From the NCBI GenBank assembly GCA_036250195.1, contig JAVHZZ010000003.1:90230918-90294917 (forward strand): 64,000 bases of DNA, in the 5' to 3' direction. This stretch comes from Mixophyes australis. Taxonomy: Eukaryota; Chordata; Amphibia; Anura; Limnodynastidae. The translations under genes were made by a program, and so were the position numbers. This document shows positions 1 through 11,152 of this stretch, piece after piece. Each line of letters begins with the position of its first letter. Within the stretch, counting starts at the first letter, position 1. The notes under the pieces are model-generated. The model saw only the letters and a list, made by a program, of their open reading frames with translations. It was not told the DNA's origin and searched no databases.

Positions 1-540
1 TCACAAGACATTGCTCTACTCGCGCTGTTTCCATACAGCCACAGTTTGCCTTTCAACTTCACTCTCCTGCACCTGGACAAGTCATCATTCCTTCTCACAG
101 CAGTGGTACAACTTGCTGCACGCATACCACTGACTTCCCTGCTACCTACCCGCACCTGGACAAGTCCTCCTATCACAGCGGTGGTACAACTTGCTATATG
201 CAGACCACTGACTCTCCTATTACCTACCTACACCTGGACCAGACTCCTCACCATAGCGGTGGTACAACTTGCTGAACGCAGACCACCGACTACCCTGCTA
301 CCTGCCTGCACCAGTACTATTCTTCCCATCACTACAGTGGTACAACTTGCTGTACGCAGACCACTGACTCCTCCTCTACCTACCATCACCTATCCACGTC
401 CACTCCTCGTGTCTACATTATCTTCAGCCTCCAGTTTACTGCTCCAAGTCGCTGACTTTCCTCTAACCATAGCTGCAAGTCGCTGACTTCCTCAGACTAT
501 CTCTACTCTCCTGCTGTTGTGTCACTCCAATCATTCACCT
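1..540. repeat. 78-bp tandem repeat (about 5 units)
   Basis: A block containing GTGGTACAACTTGCT recurs at 103, 181, 259 and 337, exactly 78 bp apart, with decayed units on both sides. Because 78 is a multiple of three, one plus-strand frame stays open from 46 to 486 and encodes a 26-residue repeat. I do not read this as a gene: there is no recognisable domain and the openness follows from the period. The array is followed by a CGGGTAAGC donor-like site (about 600) and CCCGTGACA (626-634), which could be the 3' end of a Ty3/gypsy-type LTR whose start lies outside the window. That reading is weak. Confidence 0.75.
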
Positions 541-639
541 GCCTGCTTTGAGGTGCGTGCCATAACCCCGCCTCTCTAGCAGAGTTCCATCTGGTGAAAC
601 TCGGGTAAGCAACTCCTAGTGCCCGTGACACATTCTACT

Positions 640-1010
640 GAGTTATAGCTAACACAGAAACAGGAGAGCTCCATTGCTAATTGTCATTGCTGAAATAGAA
701 ATAATAGGGCTGGCAGTCTTGTTCTAAATCTGCAGTCGCATTGTACTGTGCTATAGCTCACCCAGGAATAGGAGAGGTGGCAGTGTTCAGTGCTGAAACA
801 GAAATTCTAATAATAAGGTTGGCAGTGTTCTTAAAAATCTACCGTGACATTTTAGTGTGCCATAGCTCACTCAGAAATATGTGAGGTGGCAGTGTTTAGT
901 GCTGAAACAGAAATTGTAATAATAGGGCTGTTAGTGTTCTTTAAAGTCTTCAGTGACATTCTACTGTGCCATAGCTCATACAGAAACAGGAGGGCTGACA
1001 GTGTCCTTGT
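640..1010. repeat. degenerate ~105-110-bp tandem repeat
   Basis: The block GCTGAAAYAGAAAT...GGGCTGGCAGTGTTC...GTGCYATAGCTCA repeats with units near 689, 792 and 901 and decayed copies at the edges. It is adjacent to hAT-derived sequence further right, so it may be a subterminal array of that element. No coding function is visible. Confidence 0.6.
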
Positions 1011-1166
1011 CACTCTCCAGTCTTCATTCACATTGTTCTTGTCCCTCTCCAGTCTCAGTCATAATGATACTAATCCCTCTAACTCATATGCTAAAGCCAA
1101 TGTTCAAGTCCATAGTGGTTTTAAGTCAGGAAAACAAAAATGTATATAAAAAGTTTGTACCTTTTT

Positions 1167-2191
1167 TTAAAATATTTTTATTGAAGAAGTTCAGACATCA
1201 ATCATACAATATAGTTTGTTTCATACAGAAAAAGAAGCATTCAATTGTAAATACAATCAACATACATGTACATAGATATTGTTCCATTTTTTAATAGGTG
1301 CTACTAGAGGAGGTTTGACAATACCTCACTACATATAATCCAAGATATGTATATCTGAAATTAGTTTATTATAGGATTATAGCATAAAGTAAGACATTAC
1401 TATAATAGGATAATATTTGCTATGAGAACGAATATGTCACCCCCCTCAATGAGAGGAGCATTCGCATCATTGCAGTTTCCCCACTCCCAACCCTTCATCA
1501 AGGTGCGGAGGGACCAGAGGGAGAGGACCATCATCATATACAAGAATTGGAGGGTCTCGAAGAAGTACCTTTGTTTCATACCACAGTGTCTGGTGAAAGC
1601 ATTCATAAAGTTGGTTTCGTAGTTGGGAGGGTAGGATATCAATATAACTTTCCCAAGTCTCAAAAAATTTATGAGTTAGGGTACTCTTCTGGAGAGCAGG
1701 CTCCAGCCAGTCCATTCTCAGGAGAAAATACATCTTTTCTTTAAATAGATCGAGTGTTGGAGGGACGTTCTGGATCCACATATGGAGGATCGATTTCCTA
1801 GCAGCCGCAGATATTGCCATAACCAACCTTCTTCCTCCTACAGAGGTTCGTGCATCGGAAGGCAAAATACCCAATACTGCCCATTCGGGAGTGAGTGGCA
1901 AATAATTAACTAAATCTGCAGTTGCAAACCTCCCTACTCGGGTCCAGAAGGCCCTGATTATAGGACATGCCCACAAACAATGGTATAGATCTGCTTGGGA
2001 TTCACCGCATTTAGGACACCTAGATTCAGCTGAAAGACCAATAATATATTGACGATGCGGTGAAAGGTAACCCCTGTGAAATATGTTGAGGAACATCTCT
2101 GCATATATAGAGGCTGGGAAAAGCTTCATCGAGGTGGCCAGCCCTTTCAACAACACCTGCTCTGTTAATTAGGGGAAATGGCACAGCCATC
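1167..2191 (-). mobile_element. 5'-truncated L1-type LINE insertion with 15-bp target duplication
   Basis: A LINE 3' end inserted on the minus strand. The sequence AGTTTGTACCTTTTT occurs at 1152-1166 and again at 2192-2206, flanking the insert exactly. This is the expected target-site duplication of target-primed reverse transcription. The plus strand begins with a T/A-rich run, matching the poly(A) end of a minus-strand insert, and the coding part is the C-terminal end of ORF2. The element is truncated at its 5' end near 2190. The DNA on both sides would join without a gap if the insert were removed. Confidence 0.85.
1467..2156 (-). pseudogene. L1-type ORF2 C-terminal fragment (zf-RVT region)
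   Basis: A 229-codon open frame corresponds to the region downstream of the reverse transcriptase domain in L1-clade ORF2 proteins. It contains the zf-RVT pattern CPKCGE...HCLWACP (cysteines and histidine around residues 48-69), followed by the FW motif. The endonuclease and reverse transcriptase domains are missing because of 5' truncation, so it cannot encode an active enzyme. The frame has no internal stop, suggesting a fairly young insertion. Its start codon is only the first ATG in the fragment, not a natural start. Family is recognised from the zinc-finger motif and position; the exact clade is inference. Confidence 0.8.
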
Positions 2192-2206
2192 AGTTTGTAC
2201 CTTTTT

Positions 2207-2396
2207 AAAGAACAAAACAAAATTTTACCAAGCATGCCAGCATCAGCTAGCTCTCTTCTCTCAGCTAGATCTCAGCACCTGCAATCTACACTGTCATCAT
2301 ATTCACCCTCATCAGTATTTACATCACCCTCAAACAATACTAATTCATCCCCGCAGGAATCCACCATCACAGAAGTCTGTGTACTTTGATGTAATT
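2207..2396 (+). mobile_element. hAT transposase N-terminal linker fragment
   Basis: The plus-strand translation contains SLLSARSQHLQST, which also occurs in the minus-strand hAT transposase at 4500-4620. The two segments are therefore inverted relative to each other. The part from about 2320 to 2388 also resembles plus-strand sequence at 56743-56825 in another hAT element. It is interrupted on the left by the L1 insertion and cut off on the right by a LINE. It probably belongs to a second, older hAT copy. Confidence 0.55.
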
Positions 2397-2965
2397 ACAT
2401 AGTAACATAGTAACATAGTTGATGAGGTTGAAAAAAGACACCAGTCCATCAAGTTCAACCTATTTTGGATCTCCTGCGATCCTGCTCTTATATTTGAAAT
2501 TAATCCAGAGTAGGCAACCGCCCATCTGTTTCAATTTTGAAAATCCCCCCAGACTCAATATTGCAATCCAATTTTTACCCTATATCCACTACTATCCTTT
2601 ATTTTAAATTAACGGTCGTATCCCTGGATACACCTTTCCGCTAAAAATTTGTCTAACCCTTTCTTAAACATATCTATTGAATCTGCCATCACAACCTTCC
2701 CTGGCAATGAATTCCATATCTTGACTGCCCTTACTGTAAAGAACCCCTTCCTTTGCTGGTTGTGAAATTTCCTCTCCTCTAACCTTAGGGGATGACCACG
2801 TGTCCTGTGTATGGTCCTTGGGGTAAAAAGTTCCCATGAAAGCTCTCTGTATTGACCCCTAATGTATTTGTACATAGTAATCATATCTCCCCTTAGGTGC
2901 CTCTTTTCTAAAGTAAACATGCCTAAACTGGCTAACCTTTCCTCATAACTTAATGACTCCATACC
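2397..2965 (-). mobile_element. L2/CR1-like LINE 3' end
   Basis: The left boundary is a short tandem motif (ACATAGTAACATAG), the typical simple-repeat 3' tail of this class read on the opposite strand. The interior encodes the C-terminal end of a LINE polyprotein on the minus strand. The copy is 5'-truncated at about 2965. No clear target duplication is visible, as is usual for L2/CR1 elements. Confidence 0.7.
2609..2962 (-). pseudogene. LINE reverse transcriptase C-terminal fragment
   Basis: A 117-codon frame holds the conserved end of L2/CR1/Rex-type polyproteins: a LSYEERLASLGMFTLEKRHLR-type segment, then TRGH, then the RKGFFTVRAVKIWNSLP block and FKKGLDKFL near the end. This region lies after the polymerase thumb and has no known catalytic residues. 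The polymerase and endonuclease are absent. The frame is intact to its stop, so the copy is not very old. Assignment to the exact clade is uncertain. Confidence 0.75.
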
Positions 2966-3003
2966 CTAATTGCAGTAATGGTTTTCCTCATGGAATTTGT
3001 AGT

Positions 3004-4902
3004 TCATTTTACAGCAGAGCTGTGACGATTTTTTTGCAATTCTTTTAGACAAGACCAAATGTCAAAATGTTGTGCTGACTCATCTGCATCACCACTGAGT
3101 GTCTTGGGAAAGCTAAGTTTTTTCCTGGAAGCAGTTTCCAGAGAAACTGAAGGAGGAGACATCGTTGTGTCATGTACCACTTGAGCTGTCAGCTTGCTGA
3201 GCAGCACTTTATAACATCTATTGAGATCTGGGTCAGTTGGAAAGAAAGAGAAGACATAGCTCTTAAATCTAGGACCAAGCACAGTTGCCAAAATGTAGTG
3301 ATCCGATTTCAAGGTTTTGAAAACTTTTGGATCCTGGCAAAGAGAATAATGTACTTAATCTACAAGTCCAACATAGTTAGCAGAATTATTTTGCTTCATT
3401 TCCTCATTCAATTTCTCTTGCTGCTTTTCAAAAAGTCTTATTTATGGAATCACTTGACTCAAGCTAACAGTGTCTGCACTCTCTTCACAGGTGACTACTC
3501 TGAGTGGTTTCAGCACCTTGCACAACACAGAAAGTATTCTCCACTGTGTTGGACAAAAGTACATTCCCCCTAAATTTTATTATTCTTGCAGCTGCTGCAT
3601 TCTCCTACATGCTATTGCAGAATGCCAAAAATGACTCGAAATATTTCAGGAACACAGACAGCATCTCCTGCATGTCACTGTCATTTTTTAAAAAGTTCTG
3701 TACCACCAAGTTGATTGTGTGAGCAAAACAGGGCACATGATGGAATTTCCCCCACTGTAATGCTCTAACAATATTGGTGAAGTTATCAGAAATCACATAT
3801 CCTCAGGAGAGTCCAAGCAGGATAAGCCATTTTGCAATGACATCCCTTAGTTTTTCAAACAGGTTGTCAGTGGTATGCCTCTTAGTGAAGCAGATGATAC
3901 ACAGAGTAGCCTGCCTCTAAAAGGTCTGGCATTGCTTGTTAGATGCTGCTGCTGTTCCAGCTGCTGAAGGCGATTTACCAACCCAGTGGGCTGTCCCAGT
4001 CATATAATCTTTAGTTTGCCCAGCTCCGCTTGTCCCCATATCTCTGGCCAAGCATATAGTGAGTAAAATGGCATTTTGTATCCCAATTATTTTCTTATTT
4101 ATAACCTCCTGGTACAAGTGAGGAATTGCTTGTTTAGTAAAATGGTGTTCAGATGGAATATTGTAACGGTGACGCAGGACCTCAATTAACTGTCTTATTC
4201 CTGCTGCATTAATGGTGGATATTGGATGCAGATTTAATACTAGTATAGTCGCCATGGTGCCTGTGATCCGCTGTGCGACTAGGTGACAGTTGTCATACTT
4301 GCTTTCTCTTGCAAAGGATTGTTTAACAGTCAATTGTTGTAAACTACTAGTAGTTTTCTTCTTGGTCTGCTTCTGGGTTGAAGATCCACCCCCATCAGCT
4401 GGAGTAGCAGCAGTGGGCCTAACGCTCAAGGATTCTTCTGCGGAATCCTGGATAGTGGAGGAGTCATCTTGCCTTAGCAACTTGGATGCAGGACTAACTC
4501 CGATCACTTGTGAGGATTTTGATGATGAAGGTGATGGGGGTGTAGATTGCAGGTGCTGGGATCTAGCTGAGAGAAGGGAGGCAGCTGATGCTGGACTGCT
4601 TGTTTTTATATTTTTAGCATAAGTTTCTGACTTTCCCAAGAGCTTTCCATGAACTCGCTTCAAATGGTGTAACATGGATGAGGTTCCTAGTTGGTTAAGG
4701 TCCCTACCTTTACTGACTGTGGCTTTACAATGCAACAAATGGCTAGACAACTGTGGTCAGAATTTGGGTAAATATAATTCCACACATAAGAGGTGGAGTT
4801 TTTGGTCTTATGTCCAGGCATGACAATGGCCTTCTTCTTATCACTGGCAAGAACTGCTTCCACTGGTGCATGACTTGCCACAGTAGAGTTCATTAACAGC
4901 AC
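3004..4902 (-). pseudogene. hAT-Ac type (ZBED-like) transposase, broken
   Basis: A minus-strand transposase in several frames. From its 5' end: a BED zinc-finger start at 4902-4687 (SYVWNYIYP and following residues), then a frame change into 4750-3917, which holds the second half of the finger (LHHLKRVHG, zinc-binding histidines), a Ser/Pro/Gln-rich linker and part of the catalytic domain. A further fragment at 3796-3605 holds VPCFAHTINLVVQ, a hAT core motif. The last fragment, 3312-3004, holds LATVLGPRFK. Stops and frameshifts separate the pieces. The C-terminal dimerisation domain is not visible, since a LINE lies where it should be. It cannot make active transposase. Confidence 0.8.
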
Positions 4903-5329
4903 TATTTGCTTAGGTGTCTTAAGCCCATTGTTATCTTGTTTTGTGACATCCCTAATAAACCAAGCACTTCAGCCATAAAAGTTGCACTCCTTGTCGCTGG
5001 AGCACTTGCTTTGTTAAACTGTACATGTCCTTTTCAATATCTTAAATAAAGGTGGGTGAGATGGCCCAAGGACAATTCCATCTTGCACCACTTTTCTTTT
5101 CTGCCACTTCTGTGTTTCCTAGATCTGCTAGGAACTGCCGTTTGTTTGTGTTGTTGCTCTTTCGCTTAGCCAGCTCGCTGCAGTCTTTGTCCGAAAGTGG
5201 ATGAAAATAATATTGTGACCTGTGAGGTGTTAAAAAATTGACTGGAAATGACTGGAAATTAGTGTTATTGAGGTTAATAATAATGTAGGAACAAAACAAG
5301 AGCAAACGTTTGTGATTTTAGCATATTTT

Positions 5330-5469
5330 AGCTATTTTTCCTTAAAAATATAGATCCAAAGCCAAAGCCAAAACACACAAGGGCGGTTTTGCCAAAACCA
5401 AAACCAAAATGCAAACTTTTTCCAGATCCAAAACTAAAAACAAAACACGGTGGTCAGTGAACACCTCTA
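5330..5469 (-). mobile_element. hAT element terminus (5' end of the minus-strand transposase element)
   Basis: On the minus strand the end reads TAGAGGTGTTCACTGACC followed by a run of GTTTTGG-type repeats. The same arrangement (TAGAGATGGTCACTGACC then GTTTTGG repeats) starts the hAT element at 35130, so this is a related terminus. The partner end on the left is not recognised, probably lost to the LINE insertions. Confidence 0.7.
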
Positions 5470-5477
5470 GTTGGAAC

Positions 5478-6500
5478 TAATGGGGACCTTTGATCTTCAA
5501 CCAGAGCTTCTAAATATGTCTAGTATAAAATATTATAACTCCTTTTTCTATATTGGGCAGTAATGTTTTCCTATTGAAATAATTTACCTCAAGTATATCT
5601 GCTTACAGCTTAATTAAATAAGAGGATTGCGGATATAAATATTTACATTTGTCCATAAAGCTGATATCTAAATAAAATCATAATTATAATTACACAGTAA
5701 AATATGTCCTTCATAAAGTTAGTTGTAATAGATTTGCCCATAAAGTTAAGGATGGTCCCAAATGTTCTTATTTTTTTACATTTCCAATACAATAAATAAA
5801 ATTTGTACTTCAAATACCTTCATGACCTGCTAAAGTAAGTTTTCTTTGAGCCTGAGAGATATATGATCTTTCAAGTGATTTTAACTCTTGTAATACGAAA
5901 GCTGATAACACTTTCATCTTTCTATCAAAGTAAAATAACAGTGTTAATCTAAATTGATTCTGAGAGACGCTTCTGCCAAAAATGACGTCTAAGAAAAACA
6001 TGTCTGACCATCTACGTGAATGGAGTAATTATATAAAAAGCTCAATTGAAATCTATTGTATTTTTGTCATATATTTAGATTTTTTTCTATTGTACCAGAA
6101 ACAAATAAAATAGATCAGACATTAATTAGTAAATGTTTATAAATAAAATATTCATAATGTCTGCCTTGAAGATACATGTATAATAGTGAGTTAGGAGTAG
6201 AATATCTTTGTTTTCGCTGATCAAAGCCCTAGAAACAAAAAATGTCACATGTTGAAGAAATACCTTTGGAATCCCATAAGTAAAAACACTTATTTTGCAC
6301 ACCAGGAAAACCGTTGGGATTAGCCAATAAGGTATTGTAGTTAGGTATATGGGGATCTTATATGTAGCATATATCAACTCAGAATCAATGTGTGCACTTA
6401 AGTAATATATTATATCATGTGTATTTGGCTTTGCAGTGTAAGAGACCGCTCTTGACTGGCCAGGATCAACGGAAATTGAATTAGTTTTTCGCTGCTTGCT
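5478..6500. other. AT-rich DNA without recognised features
   Basis: No ORF with a recognisable domain, no tandem array and no terminal repeats were seen. The short open frames here look like chance. Confidence 0.6.
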
Positions 6501-6504
6501 CTCA

Positions 6505-7230
6505 GGAGTTATTTGTTGTTTCAGTGGAGTTTTTTTTCTCTACCATATGGATTACTGGAACACATTGCACCAGCTACCTTTCATTCTGGTCACTGTTCTT
6601 ACCTGTTTCCCTTGGTTCTCACTTCCTGCATTCTCTTGATTGGCTAATTACCTGTCAGCTCTGTCTATTTAAAGCACCTGCTTCTCTACTAAGGTGCCAG
6701 ATCATCAGGTCTCCTTTCCTGTTAAGATATTGTTCTCTCTGACTCCCGTCTGCACATCGGTATCCTGTGTTACCTGTTCCACGATCAAGACATGTGGCAG
6801 TATTGCAAGAACCTCGTGCCTCATCATCAGCCCCGTTCTCAAGCTATTCGCTTTCCAGGGATCTCTGTGCATCAGTTCTCTGCAGTTCACCACCTCTCAG
6901 TTGGTATCCTGTGTTACCTGTTCCACGATCAAGACCTGTGGTATTGTTGCAGGAACCTCGTGCCTCATAATCAGTCCTGTTCTCAGCTATTTGCTTTATA
7001 ATGACCTCAGCACTTCGTTTCACTGCCAATCACCTGGACCTCTGCATTTATAGTCCAGCAGTCCTGCTCCACTCCTCGGTTCCATCTCACCCTGCTCTAA
7101 TCTCCCTTAGATGATCGCAATCTGCGACTAGAGAGCAGCTAAGTCCATATTCCCTTGCAGGGATCCCTGGTGAATACCTCTCTACCGTTAGACTCCGCAA
7201 TCTCTGGGGGTAAGTCTAGAGCGGGGTTTC
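6505..7230 (+). repeat. putative LTR with a 144-bp internal duplication
   Basis: The block starting GGTATCCTGTGTTACCTG occurs at 6759 and 6903, 144 bp apart. Upstream are a CCAAT-type element (GATTGGCTAAT, about 6640) and a TATA-like CTATTTAAAGC (about 6667), and downstream is a strong donor-like GGGGTAAGTC (about 7208). Promoter, duplicated region and donor in this order suggest a solo LTR of a Ty3/gypsy-type element. I could not define the ends or a target duplication, so the class is tentative. Confidence 0.35.
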
Positions 7231-7365
7231 GAGGTCTACTCCAAACTCAAGCCTCTTGATAATTACTTTATTTCCATATGAATTATATCAGGCAAAGAAA
7301 GGATGAAGTTATCAGATAAATATTTATTATCGGTGCGGCTTTTTTTTAAATTATTATTTGTGGTG

Positions 7366-7550
7366 CTATTTACATTACAGATATTATGGGGCCATTATCA
7401 TTACAAATATTATGGGGTCATTCATATTAAAATATTATGGGGACATTAATATTACAAACAATATAAGGGAATTCAAATCACAAATATTATGGAGGCCTTC
7501 ATGTTACAAATAATGTGGGGCTTTTCATTTATATTATTATGGGGGACAAT
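7366..7550. repeat. ~28-30-bp minisatellite (ATTACAAATATTATGGGG)
   Basis: Six or seven degenerate units of the type CATTAATATTACAAATATTATGGGG lie head to tail. No coding content. Confidence 0.75.
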
Positions 7551-7944
7551 GAACAGCCGAGGGTTGTCAGTGCATGCTGGCACATATATTGCCACAAGTG
7601 CTTGCTCTAATTGTTAACATTTTTTTTCCGGTATCCATCGGCCAGGGGTAACAGGAGAGGACCAATGCAACTTAATATTAGGCTGGTCATATCTAGTTGT
7701 GGGCGCCTAATCGTTTGTTAGTGCCCCCTTAGAGGATTGGGCCCAATGGTGAGTAGCACCAGGCTTATAGAAAATGGAAAGGATGTTTTTGGATTCATTT
7801 TTTCTGGTTTTGACAGGCAAGACAGCTATCTCGCTTGTGTTAACCATGTGTTTGTATAACCGCCATGTGTAAAAATAAAAATGGCGGTTTTAAACCTTGC
7901 AGTATAAAACCATGTCCTTTGATCTGAAGTTTTGCCTTTAGTAA

Positions 7945-8210
7945 ATTATTATCATCTTTTATTTATAAGGAACCACAAAGCCTCCTCAACGTTGTTTATA
8001 GAGGTTAGAACATTGAACAAAATGATAAAATAATATAAGAACAAAAGTGTCAAAAATAAATAAATGCAAACAGCAAATTTATATAATTACATAATTATAA
8101 CCTGCAAAACTATATAATTGTATAAGAAAAACACTAGGAGAGAGGGTCCTGCTTGTGAGAGCTTACATTCTAGAGTGGCTTGGTGGACACATAGGTAAAA
8201 CTGAATGATG
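7945..8210 (-). mobile_element. L2-type LINE 3' UTR fragment (decayed)
   Basis: ATCATCTTTTATTTATAAGGAACCAC on the left, and GGGTCCTGCTTGTGAGAGCTTACATTCTA on the right, match the layout of the L2-type tails at 38266 and 46842 (a TTTATTTATATAGCGCC-type start, then a GGGCCCTGCTCACAAGCTTACAATCTA-type segment). Only the untranslated end remains. Confidence 0.5.
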
Positions 8211-8891
8211 GGAGCGGAGGTGGGGGTCGCTTGGTTTACAACCACACATCAATTCACTGGAAAACCTGTGGTTTGATCAAACCGCAGGTTAATAAGTCTC
8301 TCCCTTACAACCTAGAGTGCATTTAAATAAGTTTGCAATTTGTTCAATCAATATATCTTTTGTTGAAAATCACTTAAAAGCCTTAGGTAATTTAATGTCT
8401 TTAACCATCTTTTTTGTGATAATGTGAGCAGTCATTGTCTGTGCTTATTGTTCAGAGTTTTGGGTCAGTTTTACCTACTTCTAAAACAGCTGTTTCTTTT
8501 TCTGATTAATTTTGGCTAATCTGTAAAGGTTTTCATAAAAATCTCTAAAGTTATTAGTAAAATCTTTAACTTCAGGACACAACTTCCCCTGTTTATTCCT
8601 GAGTGCATTAATACTGGAATGAGGCATCCTATCTGTTTTGTATAAACTGAAATTTAATGATGCATTAGTATACAATAGTCTCTATTTGCGAAACAATCAA
8701 ATCAATTTTACATTTTATCAAACACTTTTTAATTCATGTTGTGCATTTTAATAAGCTGTTTTTCTTTCCTCAGGACCATTTATCTTCTTCTAGATATTTA
8801 GGAAGATTTAAGCAAACAAATATATTCTTAACATTATATGCTAGGTTTGTAAATTGTCTACATCTCCCTATATCAACAAGATGGTGATGTT

Positions 8892-9224
8892 GGGCCTGAT
8901 TAATTAAGGATCTTAACTTCAGAAACTTCTTATTTCAGTCTCCTGGACAAAACCATGTTACAATGCAAGGGGTGCAAATTAGTATTCTGTTTTGCACATA
9001 AGTTAAATACTGACTGTTTTTTCATGTAGCACACAAATACTTGATAGCTTATTTGTACACTAAAATTTAAAGTTGATATTTGTGTGCTACATGAAAAAAC
9101 AGTCAGTATTTAACTTATGTGCAAAACAGAACACTAATTTGCACCCCTTGCATTGTAACATGATTTTGTCCAGGAGACTGAAATAAGAAGCTTCTGAAGT
9201 TAAGATCCTTAATGAATCAGGCCC
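8892..9224. mobile_element. Palindromic PIF/Harbinger-like MITE
   Basis: Starts GGGCCTGATTAATTAAGGAT and ends with the inverse (AATGAATCAGGCCC), flanked by GTT at 8889-8891 and 9225-9227. Both halves are nearly complete inverse copies (for example TGTGTGCTACATGAAAAAAC on the right and its complement on the left), so a transcript would fold into one long hairpin with a loop near the middle. No coding capacity. A close copy lies at 62788-63114. Confidence 0.85.
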
Positions 9225-9227
9225 GTT

Positions 9228-11149
9228 ATCTTTATGTTAGTCCTAATTAAGGCTTCCTCGTCTCATATATGATGATAGGTTTCCTATAAAGAACCATTGA
9301 AGCTACAATGTTTAAACCTCCACCCTTAGATATGTTTTGTCAGATTTCGGGAAAAGCTTAGCCATGAATCCAATGGAACATTGAGAGCATAAAGAGTACA
9401 AAGTACACACTTAACATTTACAAATCAACAACAACATATCTGCCCTCTGGGTCTTTAATTTTGAAATAAACTGCATATACAAAGTCTACTTTTTACTTTG
9501 AATTAACTGAGGCATAGGCTACATTGTTTTCTTTTACATCCTCAGAATTAAGTGATTTTCTTGCAGGTAAGCTCATCCGATTTATGTTTATTTGTAGAAT
9601 AGATGCTTTTCTTGCATCTCACTAGAGAGTTCATGTCCCCAACATCCCAAGATGAGAAAATAAAAAGTTATGTGTAGGGATAGATCATAGAAGCTGAACG
9701 AAGTCTCCACATAATGAAGGAGACATCATTTACTAAACAACCCTTAAATATCACTTGAGCTATGAGAGCTCCACTCTTATTGTCCTATTTTAAAGATTGA
9801 ATTTGAAGCGATAAAAGGCCACAGATAAAATATATATTTATATGAAATATGGGCAGTAAACCTAATAAAACAAAATAAAAAGACAGTGCAAAAAAAGAGA
9901 AAGACAACAATGGAGCAGCAGAAAAGCTGCTAGGCAATTGCCATATAGTTTTCACATACATTAGAATGTAAGGACATAAAATATTTGAGAACACGGAGTC
10001 ACATAGGTATACCAATAAAATATTAACAATCTTTTAACCCAGATAATATCAGTAACATTAAGAATTAAAACATATATTTCCCATATGTAGTAAAACAAAC
10101 AAAAAATGAAGAGAAAAACCCTTTAGGCACTCAATGCAACTCCAGTATAACACAGCTATGAAAGCAAGGCTGCAACTTGAACTCTCTTAACTGTCAAATC
10201 TAAGATTCTAAGAGGTCAGAGTCTGGTGAAAATAAAAAATAATATGATTAAAAATACATTTTCAAACATGTATTTTAAAAAAGCAGTGAAAAGCTGTGAA
10301 ATTACAGGAATAAATCATGTCAAATTTATTTTCAAGTAAAAAACAAATAATTCAATAGCACACTGCACTGTGCTGTGTACATCAAAATCAATAAACTAAA
10401 TACACATGTGCAATTAATACCAAATAATATGTGCTACACTCAGATAAAGTTGGAAAAAGTTTAAGGTATACTCGCTGATCCCAAGGCGCAATAATATGTG
10501 AATATATAAATGGTATATTACTTTATAAATGTAGTCATACAACAGTAATATAATGAAAAATAAAACCTGTAGGTCTGGCCAGAACCAAAGACAAAAACAA
10601 CTATCAAAAAAAATTAAAAATAAAAAAATATTTAAAATTTAGTAATTTATCCTCAATGAAAACAACTCCAAATGGACTATAGAAACAACTGGAATAGTCA
10701 TGGATGGTCTACTGAAAAAGATTCTCATGTATTCATGAAAACATCCCAAATGGAATAACAAAATGAACACAGGGTTATCTTGCATGGAAACATAAACCCA
10801 CTTGGGATTTCCAGCTTGGGTGGTGCAGTAAGCACAAGGTATCCTAGATGAAAGCAAAACAAGTGCATATGTTCCACCAGCAGGTGATACCTCAATTAGT
10901 TCAAGAGTTGATTTGAATATATTAATTTCATATAGTACACTTAGAGCCAGATGTTAAGTGGAGCATACAGGTAATAAATGCATGGTCTGGAAAAGCCTCC
11001 TGGCACATTAAAAAAGTAGCACAGGGAATGATTTTTAAGGCACACAAAACTAATGTATTGTGTGTTTTTTGTTCTTTTAAAAAACACATGTTATTTGGGC
11101 ATACACACATCTGTAACAAAAGACAGTTGTCAGTGCTTATCCTTAACAC
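9228..11149. other. AT-rich DNA, unclassified interspersed repeat
   Basis: No domain-bearing ORF. The 9785-10920 stretch has the low-complexity texture of an old repeat, and the part before 11150 matches a segment at about 13060-13090. I cannot assign a family. Confidence 0.4.
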
Positions 11150-11152
11150 TAC

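Noticed and set aside
6694..7053. 119-codon frame in the putative LTR
   Set aside because: The repeat CVTCSTIKTCG comes from the 144-bp DNA duplication. No domain.
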